In this document: piece after piece, positions 54,639 through 63,219 of the stretch
How the letters are laid out: every line of letters starts with the position of its first letter
Numbering within the stretch: position 1 is the stretch's first letter
Assembly: GCA_020848905.1 (NCBI GenBank)
Contig: JADLHG010000033.1
Span: 62,001-126,000, forward strand
Reading direction: 5' to 3'
Source: Deltaproteobacteria bacterium
Lineage (GTDB): Bacteria > Myxococcota_A > Polyangia > GCA-2747355 > JADLHG01
Length of the DNA stretch: 64,000 nt
Notes under the pieces: generated by a model
Databases searched by the model: none
The model's input: only the letters and a program-made list of their open reading frames with translations
Told to the model about the DNA's origin: nothing
Program-made: the position numbers and the translations under genes

Positions 54639-55709
54639 TCACTCGTCCTTGGGCTTGGCCTTGAGGATCGCTCGGCCCTGCCGGATGACGACCTGGAACT
54701 CGATCTCCTTGCCGGGGTGGAGCTCGCGGAGCTTCGGGAGCTGGCGCTCGATCGTGCGCGAGAGGGTGTCGAGGTGGATCGAGCTCGTGTCCTCGCCGCA
54801 CATCTGCTTGGCCTTGACGAAGCGGCGATACACGGACTGAAGGCTGGCGTCGCTCAGCTCCGCACCGCCCCCCTTGGACTGGGCTGCGGGCGCGGGGGCC
54901 GCGGCGGCAGGCTGCGGTCGCGCCGTGGCAGGACCTGGCGGCGCGGTCGGGGGGCCGAAGTTCGGGATCGAGGCCACGCGGGCCACCACCATGCGACGCG
55001 GGGCCTCGGCCGGAGCCTGGGTGGGGGGCGTCGCCAGAGGGGGCGAGGTCGGGGGAGGCGCCGTCGGAGTAGCCGCAGTCGCGCGGGGGGGAGCCGGTGC
55101 CGCGGGCCGCGTTGGCGGGCGGGGCGCGTCGGATTCAGAGAACAGGTTGTCCAGATCGTATTGCTCGTCGTCCTCCTCGGGTGCGCGGCGCGAGCGCTCT
55201 GTCCCGGAGCCGGCCCGCATGGCGGACGGAGGGGTGCTCGCGCCCTCGTGCGCCGGCGGCGGGGAGGGCAGGACCGGCGTGACGGCGTCCTCGTCGATCT
55301 CCGGGCGCTGCGCGGCCTCGGTCATGGCGCGCTCGACGTCCGCGGCGGTGCGGAGCTTGCCGACGGAGGGCATGCTCACTCCCTGCCCGGAGAGCTTGCG
55401 CTTCAGGCGCGCGATGTCCCGGTGATAGGTCCCCGCTTCGATGGCCCGCACCGTGCGGTTCCAGTAGGTGCGGAACGAGTTGAACTTCTGCAGCAGCGTG
55501 CGGTGCCGAAAGCGCAGGCCGGTGTTGCGGATGTTCTGCTGATCGAGGAGGTGGAGGATGCGCACCACGTCCTTGAGCAGGGTGCTGGGCTCCCGCTTCT
55601 CGATCCCCATGAAGTACTGCTCGTAGAGCACGCGCAAGCGGTCCAGCTTCCGCTGGAGCTCGTCCACGGCTGCTTCGACTTCGGCGAGTTCAAGAACGGG
55701 CGTCGACAT
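54639..55709 (-). CDS. MXAN_5187-type protein
   Basis: 356 aa from the ATG at 55709 (CAGGTGGG upstream; the start at 55730 has none). The N-terminal region (about 5-85) has LYEQYFMGIEKREPS, IRNTGLRFRHRTLLQKF and TYWNRTVRAIEAGTYHRD, a pattern I recognise from myxobacterial MXAN_5187-type proteins. A 150-residue Pro/Ala linker follows. The C-terminal domain (about 285-356) begins LQSVYRRFVKAKQMCGED. No enzymatic residues are evident. It overlaps no coding sequence but is divergent from the lipoprotein at 55819. Confidence 0.75.
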   Translation of the reverse strand: MSTPVLELAEVEAAVDELQRKLDRLRVLYEQYFMGIEKREPSTLLKDVVRILHLLDQQNIRNTGLRFRHRTLLQKFNSFRTYWNRTVRAIEAGTYHRDIARLKRKLSGQGVSMPSVGKLRTAADVERAMTEAAQRPEIDEDAVTPVLPSPPPAHEGASTPPSAMRAGSGTERSRRAPEEDDEQYDLDNLFSESDAPRPPTRPAAPAPPRATAATPTAPPPTSPPLATPPTQAPAEAPRRMVVARVASIPNFGPPTAPPGPATARPQPAAAAPAPAAQSKGGGAELSDASLQSVYRRFVKAKQMCGEDTSSIHLDTLSRTIERQLPKLRELHPGKEIEFQVVIRQGRAILKAKPKDE

Positions 55710-55818
55710 GGCCCACCTGCAATATAGCACGACGGAGCGGCTGGGCTGGAGGTTCCGGGGTCCTCCGTGCTACCAACGGCCGTTGCCGGCCACGGCTGGC
55801 TCGAGCGGAGGCCCGACG

Positions 55819-57735
55819 GTGCGAAGCGAGACGACGAAACGGCTGAGACCTGCCGCTGCTCTGGCGTGGTTCGCGATCCTTGCCGGGTGCAGTCCCACGC
55901 TGCCCGTCGCGGCGCCGCAGGGTCCCGCGGCCCGGCCAATTCGCGCTGCCCGCTCCGCTCCCCCCGCCGCGCCGCGCGTCGACCTGCGCAAGGACGTGCT
56001 GCTCACGGTTCGCGCCGACAGCCTCGACGAGCTGCTGCGGCGCAGCGTGGGCTACATCCAGCCCCAGCTTCCGGCGCCGCTGCAGGCGCTCGTGGACCCG
56101 GCCCGGCTGAAGGCCCAGCTGTTCCAGTCGCTGCGCCGCTTGCCCGGGCTCGTGGACGCGGTGGCGACCGATCGCCCCTGGGCCGCGGCGCTCCTCGATC
56201 CGAAGGTCTATCCGAGCGGCGGCCTCGGGCCCGTCATAGTGGCGGTTCCCGTGCGGGACCCCGACCAGCTGCTGGGCCTCTTCCGCCGCGAGAATTTCGT
56301 CCACCGCGCGCAGCCCTGGGGCGACCATCGCTTCGGCGGTGGCGGCCGGGAGCTCCTCGTGCGTTTCCGCGAGGGCTACGCGCTGCTCGCGGCGCACGAG
56401 CGGGCGCTCCACGGGGCGGAGGGGGTGCTCGTGCCGCTGCTTCGCGCGCGCGGCGCTCCGACGGTGCAGGTGCGGCTAGACGTCGTCACCGCGTGGGCGC
56501 GTCACGGCGTCACCCTGCGCTCCCTGCAGCAGCTTATTGGCCCCGGCGGACCGGCGGCCGGGCAGAGGCGGTCGCTCGCCAAGGTGGCGCGGGCCATCGC
56601 CTGGTCCGAGAGCATGCGCGAGGCGAAGCTCGCGCTCTGGATGGAGCCGCAGGGAATTCGCGGCGAGCTACTGATGGAGGCGCTCGACGGCGGCGCGCTC
56701 CACGCCTACCTGGGCAAGCTGAACGCCGGGCCGCTCTGGGGGGCGGCTGTCCTCCCCGGCGACGCCGCGGTGGCCGTCCTGACGCGCAAGACCCGCGAGC
56801 TCCAGGTGACGGAGCTCGAAGAGGCCGTGGAGGCGCTCAAGCTCCTGGCCGCGCAGCTCCCCGTGAAGCTCGATGCGGCGATGCCCGACCGGTGGCGCTC
56901 CATCACCGCGGCGGTGCTCGACCAGCTGTCGGGGGAGCAGGCCACGGCCTTCTTCGTCGACGACGATGGCAGCCCCGGGTTCGTGGGCGCGTATCGCGCC
57001 AAGGGGGCGAAGGCGCGCGAGGCGACGCTCGACGCGCTCCGCGCGCTGGCCAAGGACTTCGGGGCCATCGCGCGAGCGGCGGCGCGACAGTACGACGCGC
57101 GCGGGCTCAGGCTCGAGGCGCGCATCCGGCCGCGGGCTCTCCGGGTCGGCGGCCTCTCGGCGGACGTGGTGGAGTTCGCCTTCGGCTGGCCGCGCGTGAC
57201 CGAGAAGCTCGCCGGGGCGTTCAACGTCAGCCTCGACGACGGGAAGGCGGCGCTCGCCCGCTACGCGAAGGCTGCCCGGGCGCTGCTCGGGGCGCGCCCG
57301 AAGCTCGCTCTCGTCGTGGCCAAGGATCGAGGTGGCGATCCCGTCCTCCTGGTGGCGGGCGGCAAGCACTGCGACCGCCACCTGAAGGCGGCGCTGATCC
57401 GGCTCGAGGGGCGCGCCGAGGGGGCGCTCCACGCGAAGCTAGGGGCGCACCAGACGCTGCGCGGCGGTGTGGGGCTCGCCTTCGTCCCCGTCGGGACGCT
57501 CGCGCGACAGGTGCACCGCGCGCTCGAGGCGGGCGAGCTCCTCGAGCCCAGGCTCCTCAGCACCTTCAAGCCCCTCCTGCCGGCGGCCGGGCAAGAGGCG
57601 CCCTTCGTCAGCACCTTCGAGGTCCAGAACCGGCAGGGTGCGGTGCGCTTCACCGTCGCGGCCGAGGTCGTGGGCCTCATCGCCAAGGCGGCTCTCGGCT
57701 ACCTCCAGCATCGCATGGGGGTGAGCGGGCCGTAG
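55819..57735 (+). CDS. Large lipoprotein of unknown function
   Basis: 638 aa. The GTG at 55819 is chosen because GGAGG lies 7 nt before it; the frame is open to 55708. Lipobox AILAGC. Residues about 45-630 are mostly helical and Ala/Leu/Arg-rich, with recurring patterns such as DPDQLLGLFRRENF and AKLNAGPLWGAAV, which may be a solenoid or large periplasmic fold. I recognise no family. It is 34 bp before rseP on the same strand. Confidence 0.72.
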   Translation: MRSETTKRLRPAAALAWFAILAGCSPTLPVAAPQGPAARPIRAARSAPPAAPRVDLRKDVLLTVRADSLDELLRRSVGYIQPQLPAPLQALVDPARLKAQLFQSLRRLPGLVDAVATDRPWAAALLDPKVYPSGGLGPVIVAVPVRDPDQLLGLFRRENFVHRAQPWGDHRFGGGGRELLVRFREGYALLAAHERALHGAEGVLVPLLRARGAPTVQVRLDVVTAWARHGVTLRSLQQLIGPGGPAAGQRRSLAKVARAIAWSESMREAKLALWMEPQGIRGELLMEALDGGALHAYLGKLNAGPLWGAAVLPGDAAVAVLTRKTRELQVTELEEAVEALKLLAAQLPVKLDAAMPDRWRSITAAVLDQLSGEQATAFFVDDDGSPGFVGAYRAKGAKAREATLDALRALAKDFGAIARAAARQYDARGLRLEARIRPRALRVGGLSADVVEFAFGWPRVTEKLAGAFNVSLDDGKAALARYAKAARALLGARPKLALVVAKDRGGDPVLLVAGGKHCDRHLKAALIRLEGRAEGALHAKLGAHQTLRGGVGLAFVPVGTLARQVHRALEAGELLEPRLLSTFKPLLPAAGQEAPFVSTFEVQNRQGAVRFTVAAEVVGLIAKAALGYLQHRMGVSGP

Positions 57736-57769
57736 CCCCGGCGGGGGCAGTTCGCTACACTCAACGCCA

Positions 57770-59410
57770 ATGACCGTCCTCTATTTCATCCTGCTCATCG
57801 GTGTCTTGATCTTCGTCCACGAGCTCGGGCACTTCCTCTTCGCCAAGCTCTTCAACGTCAAGGTGCTCAAGTTCTCGCTCGGCTTCGGGCCGCGCATGGT
57901 CGGCTTCCGCAAGGGCGAGACGGACTACTGCGTCGCGTGGCTCCCTCTCGGCGGCTTCGTCAAGATGCTCGGCGAGGACCCGAACGACGAGATCCGGAAG
58001 GAGGACCAGGGGCGTGCCTTCCATCAGAAGCCCCTCTGGCAGCGCTACATCGTCGTCTTCGCGGGGCCGGCCTTCAACCTGATCTTCCCGACCCTGATCT
58101 ACCTCGTCTTCTACGCCACCATGACCGGCCTGCCGCCGTCGGTGATCGGCAAGGTCTTCGCCGGCCTCCCCGCGGCCGAGGCGGGCCTCCTCCCCGGCGA
58201 CCGCGTGGTCGCGATCGACGGCCAGCGCGTCCGCTACTGGGAGGAGATGCAGCGCACCATCGCCGACGAGCCCGGCCGGTCGATGCGCTTCACCATCGAG
58301 CGCGAGGGGCAGCGTTTCGACCGCTACATCACCAGCCAGGAGCACGTTCAGCCGACGCGCCTCGGCATGGAGAAGCGCGAGGGGCGGATCGGCATCGGCA
58401 ACTACTTCGAGCTGGCGCAGCTCGGCATCTCGGACCCGAAGTCACCGGCGGGGCGCGTGGGCCTGCGCACCGGGGACATCATCACGTCGGTCAACGGGGT
58501 GCCCGTCGAGCGGTGGGCCGAGCTCGAGCGCCTGCTGGCGAAGAACAAGGGAGAGTCGCTGCGCGTCTCGTACCTTCGTCCGGGGCGGGCCGTGAGCGGG
58601 TTCGCCGACGTACGGGTGCTCACCCCCGCCTCCACGGTCATCGACCCGGAGCCGAAGACCGTCGGACGAAAGCTGGTCTACGAGACGGGGATCCTCTCGG
58701 CGGAGTTCTTCATCCGCGAGGTGGAGCCGGGGAGCCCGGCGGCCAGGATCGGGATGAAGCCGGGGGACCGCGTGGTCCGTTTCAACGGCAAGCCGGTCAC
58801 GCACTGGGAGCTCATCCGGCAAGAGCTGCTGACGAAGCTCTCGGTGAGCCACGGCATCACCTGGGTGCCGTACGGAGGCCAGGAGAAGAGCGCCACCTTC
58901 AAGATCTCCAAGGTGACCTACCGGGACGAGTACCGGCAGGAGCAGGAACGCTTCGTCTTCGGCGCGCACAACCGCCTCCTCCGACGGATCGCGGACCCCA
59001 TCCCCATCGAGGGGCGGTTCGTCTACGCCGTGTCGGAGGCCGTGCGACGGACGGGCGAGATCGTGGGGGTCATCGGCGTGGCCTTCGTCCAGATCTTTCG
59101 CGGCGCGATCCCGAGGGACACCATCGGCGGACCGCTGATGCTCTACCAGACGGCGGGGGTCGCGGCGAAGAAGGGGTGGGACCACTTCCTGTCGATGATG
59201 GCGCTCATCAGCATCAACCTCGGCATGCTCAACCTCTTGCCGATCCCGATCCTCGACGGTGGGCACATCATGTTCTTCACGCTCGAGGCGGTGAAGCGGC
59301 GGCCGCTCAGCCTGCGCGCCCGGGAGATCGCCTCGTACGTGGGCCTCTTCCTGCTCGTCTCGCTGATGGTCTTCGCCTGCAAGAACGACATCGTCCGGTA
59401 CTGGTTCTAA
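57770..59410 (+). CDS. rseP: Site-2 intramembrane metalloprotease RseP with three PDZ domains
   Basis: 546 aa; E. coli RseP is 450. HELGH (17-21) is the zinc site, LDG (Asp496, ILDGGH) completes it, and GPAFN matches the family. There are four membrane segments. Between the second and third are three PDZ-like repeats: about 130-195 (AEAGLLPGDRVVAIDGQRV), about 225-290 (GRVGLRTGDIITSVNGVPV) and about 315-385 (ARIGMKPGDRVVRFNGKPV). It cuts anti-sigma factors and other membrane proteins. No Shine-Dalgarno sequence precedes the ATG; TACACT lies 8 nt upstream. The ZAS-type anti-sigma at 48846 is a possible substrate in the cell, but this is inferred. Confidence 0.93.
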   Translation: MTVLYFILLIGVLIFVHELGHFLFAKLFNVKVLKFSLGFGPRMVGFRKGETDYCVAWLPLGGFVKMLGEDPNDEIRKEDQGRAFHQKPLWQRYIVVFAGPAFNLIFPTLIYLVFYATMTGLPPSVIGKVFAGLPAAEAGLLPGDRVVAIDGQRVRYWEEMQRTIADEPGRSMRFTIEREGQRFDRYITSQEHVQPTRLGMEKREGRIGIGNYFELAQLGISDPKSPAGRVGLRTGDIITSVNGVPVERWAELERLLAKNKGESLRVSYLRPGRAVSGFADVRVLTPASTVIDPEPKTVGRKLVYETGILSAEFFIREVEPGSPAARIGMKPGDRVVRFNGKPVTHWELIRQELLTKLSVSHGITWVPYGGQEKSATFKISKVTYRDEYRQEQERFVFGAHNRLLRRIADPIPIEGRFVYAVSEAVRRTGEIVGVIGVAFVQIFRGAIPRDTIGGPLMLYQTAGVAAKKGWDHFLSMMALISINLGMLNLLPIPILDGGHIMFFTLEAVKRRPLSLRAREIASYVGLFLLVSLMVFACKNDIVRYWF

Positions 59411-59422
59411 CCCCCCGGGCCC

Positions 59423-60103
59423 ATGCGATTCGCCGCCCTCGATACCGCGACCTCCACCGCGTCGGTGGCCATCCTGGAGGGGGAGCGGGTGCTGGCCCGG
59501 ACCGCCCGGGCCGTGCAGACCCACGCCCAGGGGCTCCTCGAACAGCTCGACGAGGCCCTGCGGAGCTCGGGCCTCCGCCTGGCCGACGTCGACGCCTTCG
59601 TCTGCGGGCGAGGCCCGGGGTCCTTCACCGGGCTGCGCATCGGCCTCGCCACGGTGAAGGGGATCTGCCTGGCCACCGGGAAGCCGCTGCTCTGCGTCCC
59701 CACCCTGCAGGCCTTCGGCGGAGCCGCGGGCGACCTGCTCGGGCCGGAGCCGCTCGTCGCGGTGATCCTCGACGCGCGACGGCAGGAGCTCTACTGCGGG
59801 CTCTACCGGGGGGGCCAGCCGGTGGGCCCCGAGATCTTGAGCACGCCGCGCGGCCTCTCCACCTATCTCGGGGTGGGGGAGCGGCTCGTGCTGGTGGGAG
59901 ACGGGGCGCTCCGCTACCGCGACCTGCTACTGGGCTCGCTCCCGCGGGCGAGCGTGGGGCCCGAGGCGCTGCACGCGATCGACGCGGCGTACCTGGCGCG
60001 GGCCGCGCTGTCGCGCGCTCTCGCCGGCGACTTCGACGACCTGGCTGCAGCTGGGCCGCTCTACGTCCGGCCCGCCGACGCGCGCCTCCCCTCGCCGCAA
60101 TAA
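59423..60103 (+). CDS. tsaB: tRNA threonylcarbamoyladenosine biosynthesis protein TsaB
   Basis: 226 aa. It begins FAALDTATSTASVAIL and has the TsaB/YeaZ core motif GPGSFTGLRIGLATVKG, a GLxxxxLCVPTLQAF region, and a C-terminal YVRPADAR tail. TsaB pairs with TsaD and TsaE to make the t6A37 base of ANN-decoding tRNAs. It lies 12 bp after rseP, likely the same transcript. Confidence 0.94.
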   Translation: MRFAALDTATSTASVAILEGERVLARTARAVQTHAQGLLEQLDEALRSSGLRLADVDAFVCGRGPGSFTGLRIGLATVKGICLATGKPLLCVPTLQAFGGAAGDLLGPEPLVAVILDARRQELYCGLYRGGQPVGPEILSTPRGLSTYLGVGERLVLVGDGALRYRDLLLGSLPRASVGPEALHAIDAAYLARAALSRALAGDFDDLAAAGPLYVRPADARLPSPQ

Positions 60104-60134
60104 GCGTCCGCCGCGGGAGCTCCTGGGCAGCCGA

Positions 60135-60536
60135 TCAGGTGGGAGGATTTCCGCGCCGGATGCACCGGGCCACCACGCCGCGAAAGGCGACGATGTCGAT
60201 CGGCTTCTCCACAAAATCCATGCACCCGGCGTCCAGACAGCGCTCGCGTTCGCCGTGCATGACGTTCGCGCTCACCACTACCACGGGGGTGCCGGCGAGC
60301 TCGGGGTCGGTCCGGATCTGCTTCGCCAGCTCGAGGCCGCCGAGGATCGGCAGGTCCAGATCGAGCAGCACGATGGCCGGCCGGTGGTGCCGGATCAGGG
60401 CCAGCCCCGCCACTCCGTCCGCGGCGCCGAGCACGCGGTAGCGGCCGGTGGACTCGAGGACGCGCTGCACGAGCCGGAGGTTGTCGGGGTTGTCCTCCAC
60501 GTACACGACGGTGGGGAGGTCGCGGTCGGCGTCCAT
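60135..60536 (-). CDS. Single-domain response regulator
   Basis: 133 aa from the ATG at 60536 (GGGAGTGAG upstream). It is a complete CheY-like receiver: acidic pair EDN (VVYVEDNPDNLRLV), phospho-acceptor Asp in IVLLDLDLPILGG, Ser in VVVSANV and Lys in VEKPID. There is no output domain. It probably signals through protein contact. It is 8 bp after the small lipoprotein gene on the same strand. Confidence 0.92.
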   Translation of the reverse strand: MDADRDLPTVVYVEDNPDNLRLVQRVLESTGRYRVLGAADGVAGLALIRHHRPAIVLLDLDLPILGGLELAKQIRTDPELAGTPVVVVSANVMHGERERCLDAGCMDFVEKPIDIVAFRGVVARCIRRGNPPT

Positions 60537-60544
60537 GGCTCGGC

Positions 60545-60991
60545 TCACTCCCGGCGGAGGCGGAAGACCCCGAAGAGGTCGTTGCCCCGGATCAGGCGGA
60601 GCTCGACCCGCTCGTCGGCGAAGAGACTGATCAGTGCCAGGGTCCACGGCCCCGTCGGGTCGTTCGCCAGCGGGGCGAAAGCGAGGTAGCTGCGGATCGG
60701 CTGGCCGTCGAAGGAGAGGGTCGCAAGGACGTCGCTCGCGGCCTTCGTTACCCGTGCGAGCCGCGTATCGTGGAACTTGCCGTCCGAGGTGGTGAGCGTG
60801 GCCGAGAGCGCGTGCAGGTCGACGCTCGAGAGCGCGAGCGGAGCGACTGTCGTCCCCTGCGCGAAACCCTGACGCACGGCTTCCTCCGCCACCACCGCCC
60901 CCCGCCACTCGCCTTCGAACGCGCGCAGGTCGGTGCAGCCGCTCAGAGAGCCCAGCACCACCGCGACGGCGATCTGCTGCAAATGGGGCAT
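60545..60991 (-). CDS. Small lipoprotein co-transcribed with the response regulator
   Basis: 148 aa from the ATG at 60991; a longer frame exists but gives a basic N-terminus before the hydrophobic segment. Lipobox LGSLSGC (Cys19), then a beta-rich domain (FEGEWRGAVVAEEAV, LSATLTTSDGKFHD) that resembles small lipocalin-like or beta-barrel lipoproteins; no family assigned. The response regulator gene begins 8 bp after its stop, so the two are co-transcribed. Confidence 0.68.
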   Translation of the reverse strand: MPHLQQIAVAVVLGSLSGCTDLRAFEGEWRGAVVAEEAVRQGFAQGTTVAPLALSSVDLHALSATLTTSDGKFHDTRLARVTKAASDVLATLSFDGQPIRSYLAFAPLANDPTGPWTLALISLFADERVELRLIRGNDLFGVFRLRRE

Positions 60992-61121
60992 GTACCGAGC
61001 CGCACGAGCCAAAGCGCGCTGGCGAGGGTTAGCACGCAAGAAGAGCGCAGGCAAGGCGCGCGCGGCGGGCGCGCCTTCGCGGCGGCTTGACGACCCGCCG
61101 TCGGTGGGAGAGGCTCCGCCC

Positions 61122-62567
61122 GTGCTTCGTCGGCCCGCCGTAGCGTGTTCCTCGGCCCGTGGGATGCTGCTCGCGGCGGCGCTGCTCCTCGCGGGCCACG
61201 CGGTCCAGGCCAGGACCTCCCCGGCCGATCCTCAGGCGCCGCGGTACCTCATCGAGGGCGTCGAGATCCACGGCAACCACAAGACGCGGGACCACGTGAT
61301 CCGGCGCGCGCTGCGCGTCAGCCCGGGGGAGCACCTCTCCGTGGACGACCCGCGCTTCGACGTCTCGCGCTTCCGCCTGCTCTCGCTCGGCCACTTCTCG
61401 GACGTGCGCCTGCGGCTGCGCAAGGGGGGCGCGCGAGGGAGGGTGGTGCTGGTCGTCGAGGTAGTGGAGCGAGGCACGATCGTGCTCACCGACCTCTTCC
61501 TCGGCACGAGCGAGGCGACCGCCGCGTGGGGCGGCTTCGGCCTCGCCGAGAAGAACTTCCTCGGCCGCGGCATCGGGCTCGAGGGGGCCTTCGTCCTCGG
61601 GGCCAATCCGGTGGTGAAGGGGGGCGAGCTCCAGCAGGCCTACTGGCTGCGAACGACCGTTCCGCGGCTGGCCGGCGGGCCGCTCGCGCTCACGGCGAGC
61701 TTCCTCTACGTGAACGGCAACGAGTTCTTCCGCCAGTCGGGACCGTCGAGCAGCTCGGATCCGAAGGACTTCCTCTCGATCCGGTACCGCCGAGCGGGTG
61801 GAACGCTCGGCGCCGGCTTCGACCTCGCGCGGTACACGCGGCTCCACTTCGACTACCGAGGAGAATTCGTCCGCTCCGAGGTGCCGCTCGGCGCGGTCCG
61901 CCACGCTGCCGACGGATGGACCGTGCCCATCGACTTCGACATCGCCAACGGCGCGAGCCACCTCTCGAACGTGCGGGTGCTGCTCGAGCGCGACACGCGC
62001 TCCGACCCCGTCGTGCCCGAACGCGGGTCTCTGCTCACCCTCACGGGAGAGGTCTCGAGCCGCGTCCTCGGGTCGAGCTACGACTACTTCAAGCTCAGCG
62101 CCAGCTACCGCCATTTCTTCCCGCTGCGCTGGGGCCACGTCTTCGCGCTGCAGGTCTTCGGCGGCGCCCTATTCGGCGAGGCGCCCTTCTTCGACAAGTT
62201 CTTTATCGCCGACCTGAACGACCTCCTGCCGAGCCGCGCCCTCGGCCTCAACTTCTCGACGCTGCCCTCGCGCAACATCTTCCGCACCTCCATCGACGAA
62301 AAGCGGTACGAGGAGCTCGCGGCGCGCCTCTCGGTCGAGTACATCGTTCCCTGGTTCCGGGGCGGACGCTGGTTCTACGCCGGGGACTTCTTTCTGAACG
62401 CAGGAGTGATCTTCCTCGCGTCCCGCGCCGAGCTCAAGGTGCGCGACCGCCCCCTCGCCGAGCAGATCCCCGTCGACCTCACCCTCGACGCCGGATTACG
62501 GCTCGACACGCACTTCGGCATCTTTCGCTTCAGCATAGGCAATGCGCTCGGTCGGATCCCGTTCTGA
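61122..62567 (+). CDS. BamA/TamA-like outer-membrane barrel with one POTRA domain
   Basis: 481 aa from a GTG; GGGAGAGG lies 8 nt upstream. Signal peptide ends near HAVQA. About 45-120 is a single POTRA-like domain (LIEGVEIHGNHKTRDHVIRR, LSLGHFSDVRLRLRKGG). The rest is a surface-antigen-type beta-barrel (TFGxxF repeats, GRGIGLEGAF). The (V/I)RG(F/Y) motif of the BamA L6 loop is not found; the corresponding segment reads LPSRNIFRTSID. BamA has five POTRAs and TamA three, so this is a short, atypical member. It overlaps the DUF4390 gene by 26 bp. Confidence 0.85.
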   Translation: MLRRPAVACSSARGMLLAAALLLAGHAVQARTSPADPQAPRYLIEGVEIHGNHKTRDHVIRRALRVSPGEHLSVDDPRFDVSRFRLLSLGHFSDVRLRLRKGGARGRVVLVVEVVERGTIVLTDLFLGTSEATAAWGGFGLAEKNFLGRGIGLEGAFVLGANPVVKGGELQQAYWLRTTVPRLAGGPLALTASFLYVNGNEFFRQSGPSSSSDPKDFLSIRYRRAGGTLGAGFDLARYTRLHFDYRGEFVRSEVPLGAVRHAADGWTVPIDFDIANGASHLSNVRVLLERDTRSDPVVPERGSLLTLTGEVSSRVLGSSYDYFKLSASYRHFFPLRWGHVFALQVFGGALFGEAPFFDKFFIADLNDLLPSRALGLNFSTLPSRNIFRTSIDEKRYEELAARLSVEYIVPWFRGGRWFYAGDFFLNAGVIFLASRAELKVRDRPLAEQIPVDLTLDAGLRLDTHFGIFRFSIGNALGRIPF

Positions 62568-63219
62568 CGCCGCCTTTGCGCGGACGGCGCTGTGCCTGGG
62601 CGTCGCGTTGGCGGTGCTCGTTGCGCCGACCTCCGCCCCGCGCGCCGAGTCGGTGGTGCTCAAGGCGGCGGACTTCCGCGAGGAGCGCGGTCAGCTCGTG
62701 GTGAGCGCGGGCTTTCGCGAGCTCTTCGACCACGCCCTGAGGAAGCAGCTGCGCAGCGGCTTCGCCACCACGGTGGTGATGCGCGTCTACCTCTATGCGC
62801 GGGACGGAGGCGCGGCGGTCGCCGTATCGGGCCAGACCCTGCGCGCGGTCTACGACCTCTGGGACGAGGTCTATCTGCTGCGCGTCGAGGACGCTCGGGG
62901 GAACTACTACGTGCGGCTACGAGACCAGCGCCAGGTCGTCGACCGGCTGACGAGCTTCTGGCGCTTTCCGGTGGGGGCGCTCGCGAGGCTGCGGCGTGGG
63001 GAGGGCTACTTCGTGGCCGGGGTGGTCGAGGTGAACCCCATGAGCCCCGAGGTGCTGGCCGAGGTGCGGCGGTGGTTGCGAAATCCCTCGCGACAGCCGC
63101 GCCAGGTGGGGGGGGAGAGCTTCTTCGGCTCGTTCGTCAGCATCTTCGTGAACAACAAGATCCGCCGCGCGGAGCGGACCTTCAAGTTCCGCTCGCAGCT
63201 CCACTGGCGGCCGCGATGA
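62542..63219 (+). CDS. DUF4390-type secreted protein
   Basis: 225 aa. Signal-like N-terminus (LAVLVAPTSAPRAE), then a beta-rich domain with REERGQLVVSAGFRELFDHA, LWDEVYLLRVEDARGNYYVR and FWRFPVGALARL segments. The gene sits between a barrel and a sensor kinase. Proteins of the DUF4390 family lie beside NtrY-like sensor kinases in many proteobacteria, and the size and position fit. It shares 26 bp with the barrel gene and 4 bp (ATGA) with the sensor gene, so all three are one transcript. Confidence 0.7.
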   Translation: MRSVGSRSDAAFARTALCLGVALAVLVAPTSAPRAESVVLKAADFREERGQLVVSAGFRELFDHALRKQLRSGFATTVVMRVYLYARDGGAAVAVSGQTLRAVYDLWDEVYLLRVEDARGNYYVRLRDQRQVVDRLTSFWRFPVGALARLRRGEGYFVAGVVEVNPMSPEVLAEVRRWLRNPSRQPRQVGGESFFGSFVSIFVNNKIRRAERTFKFRSQLHWRPR

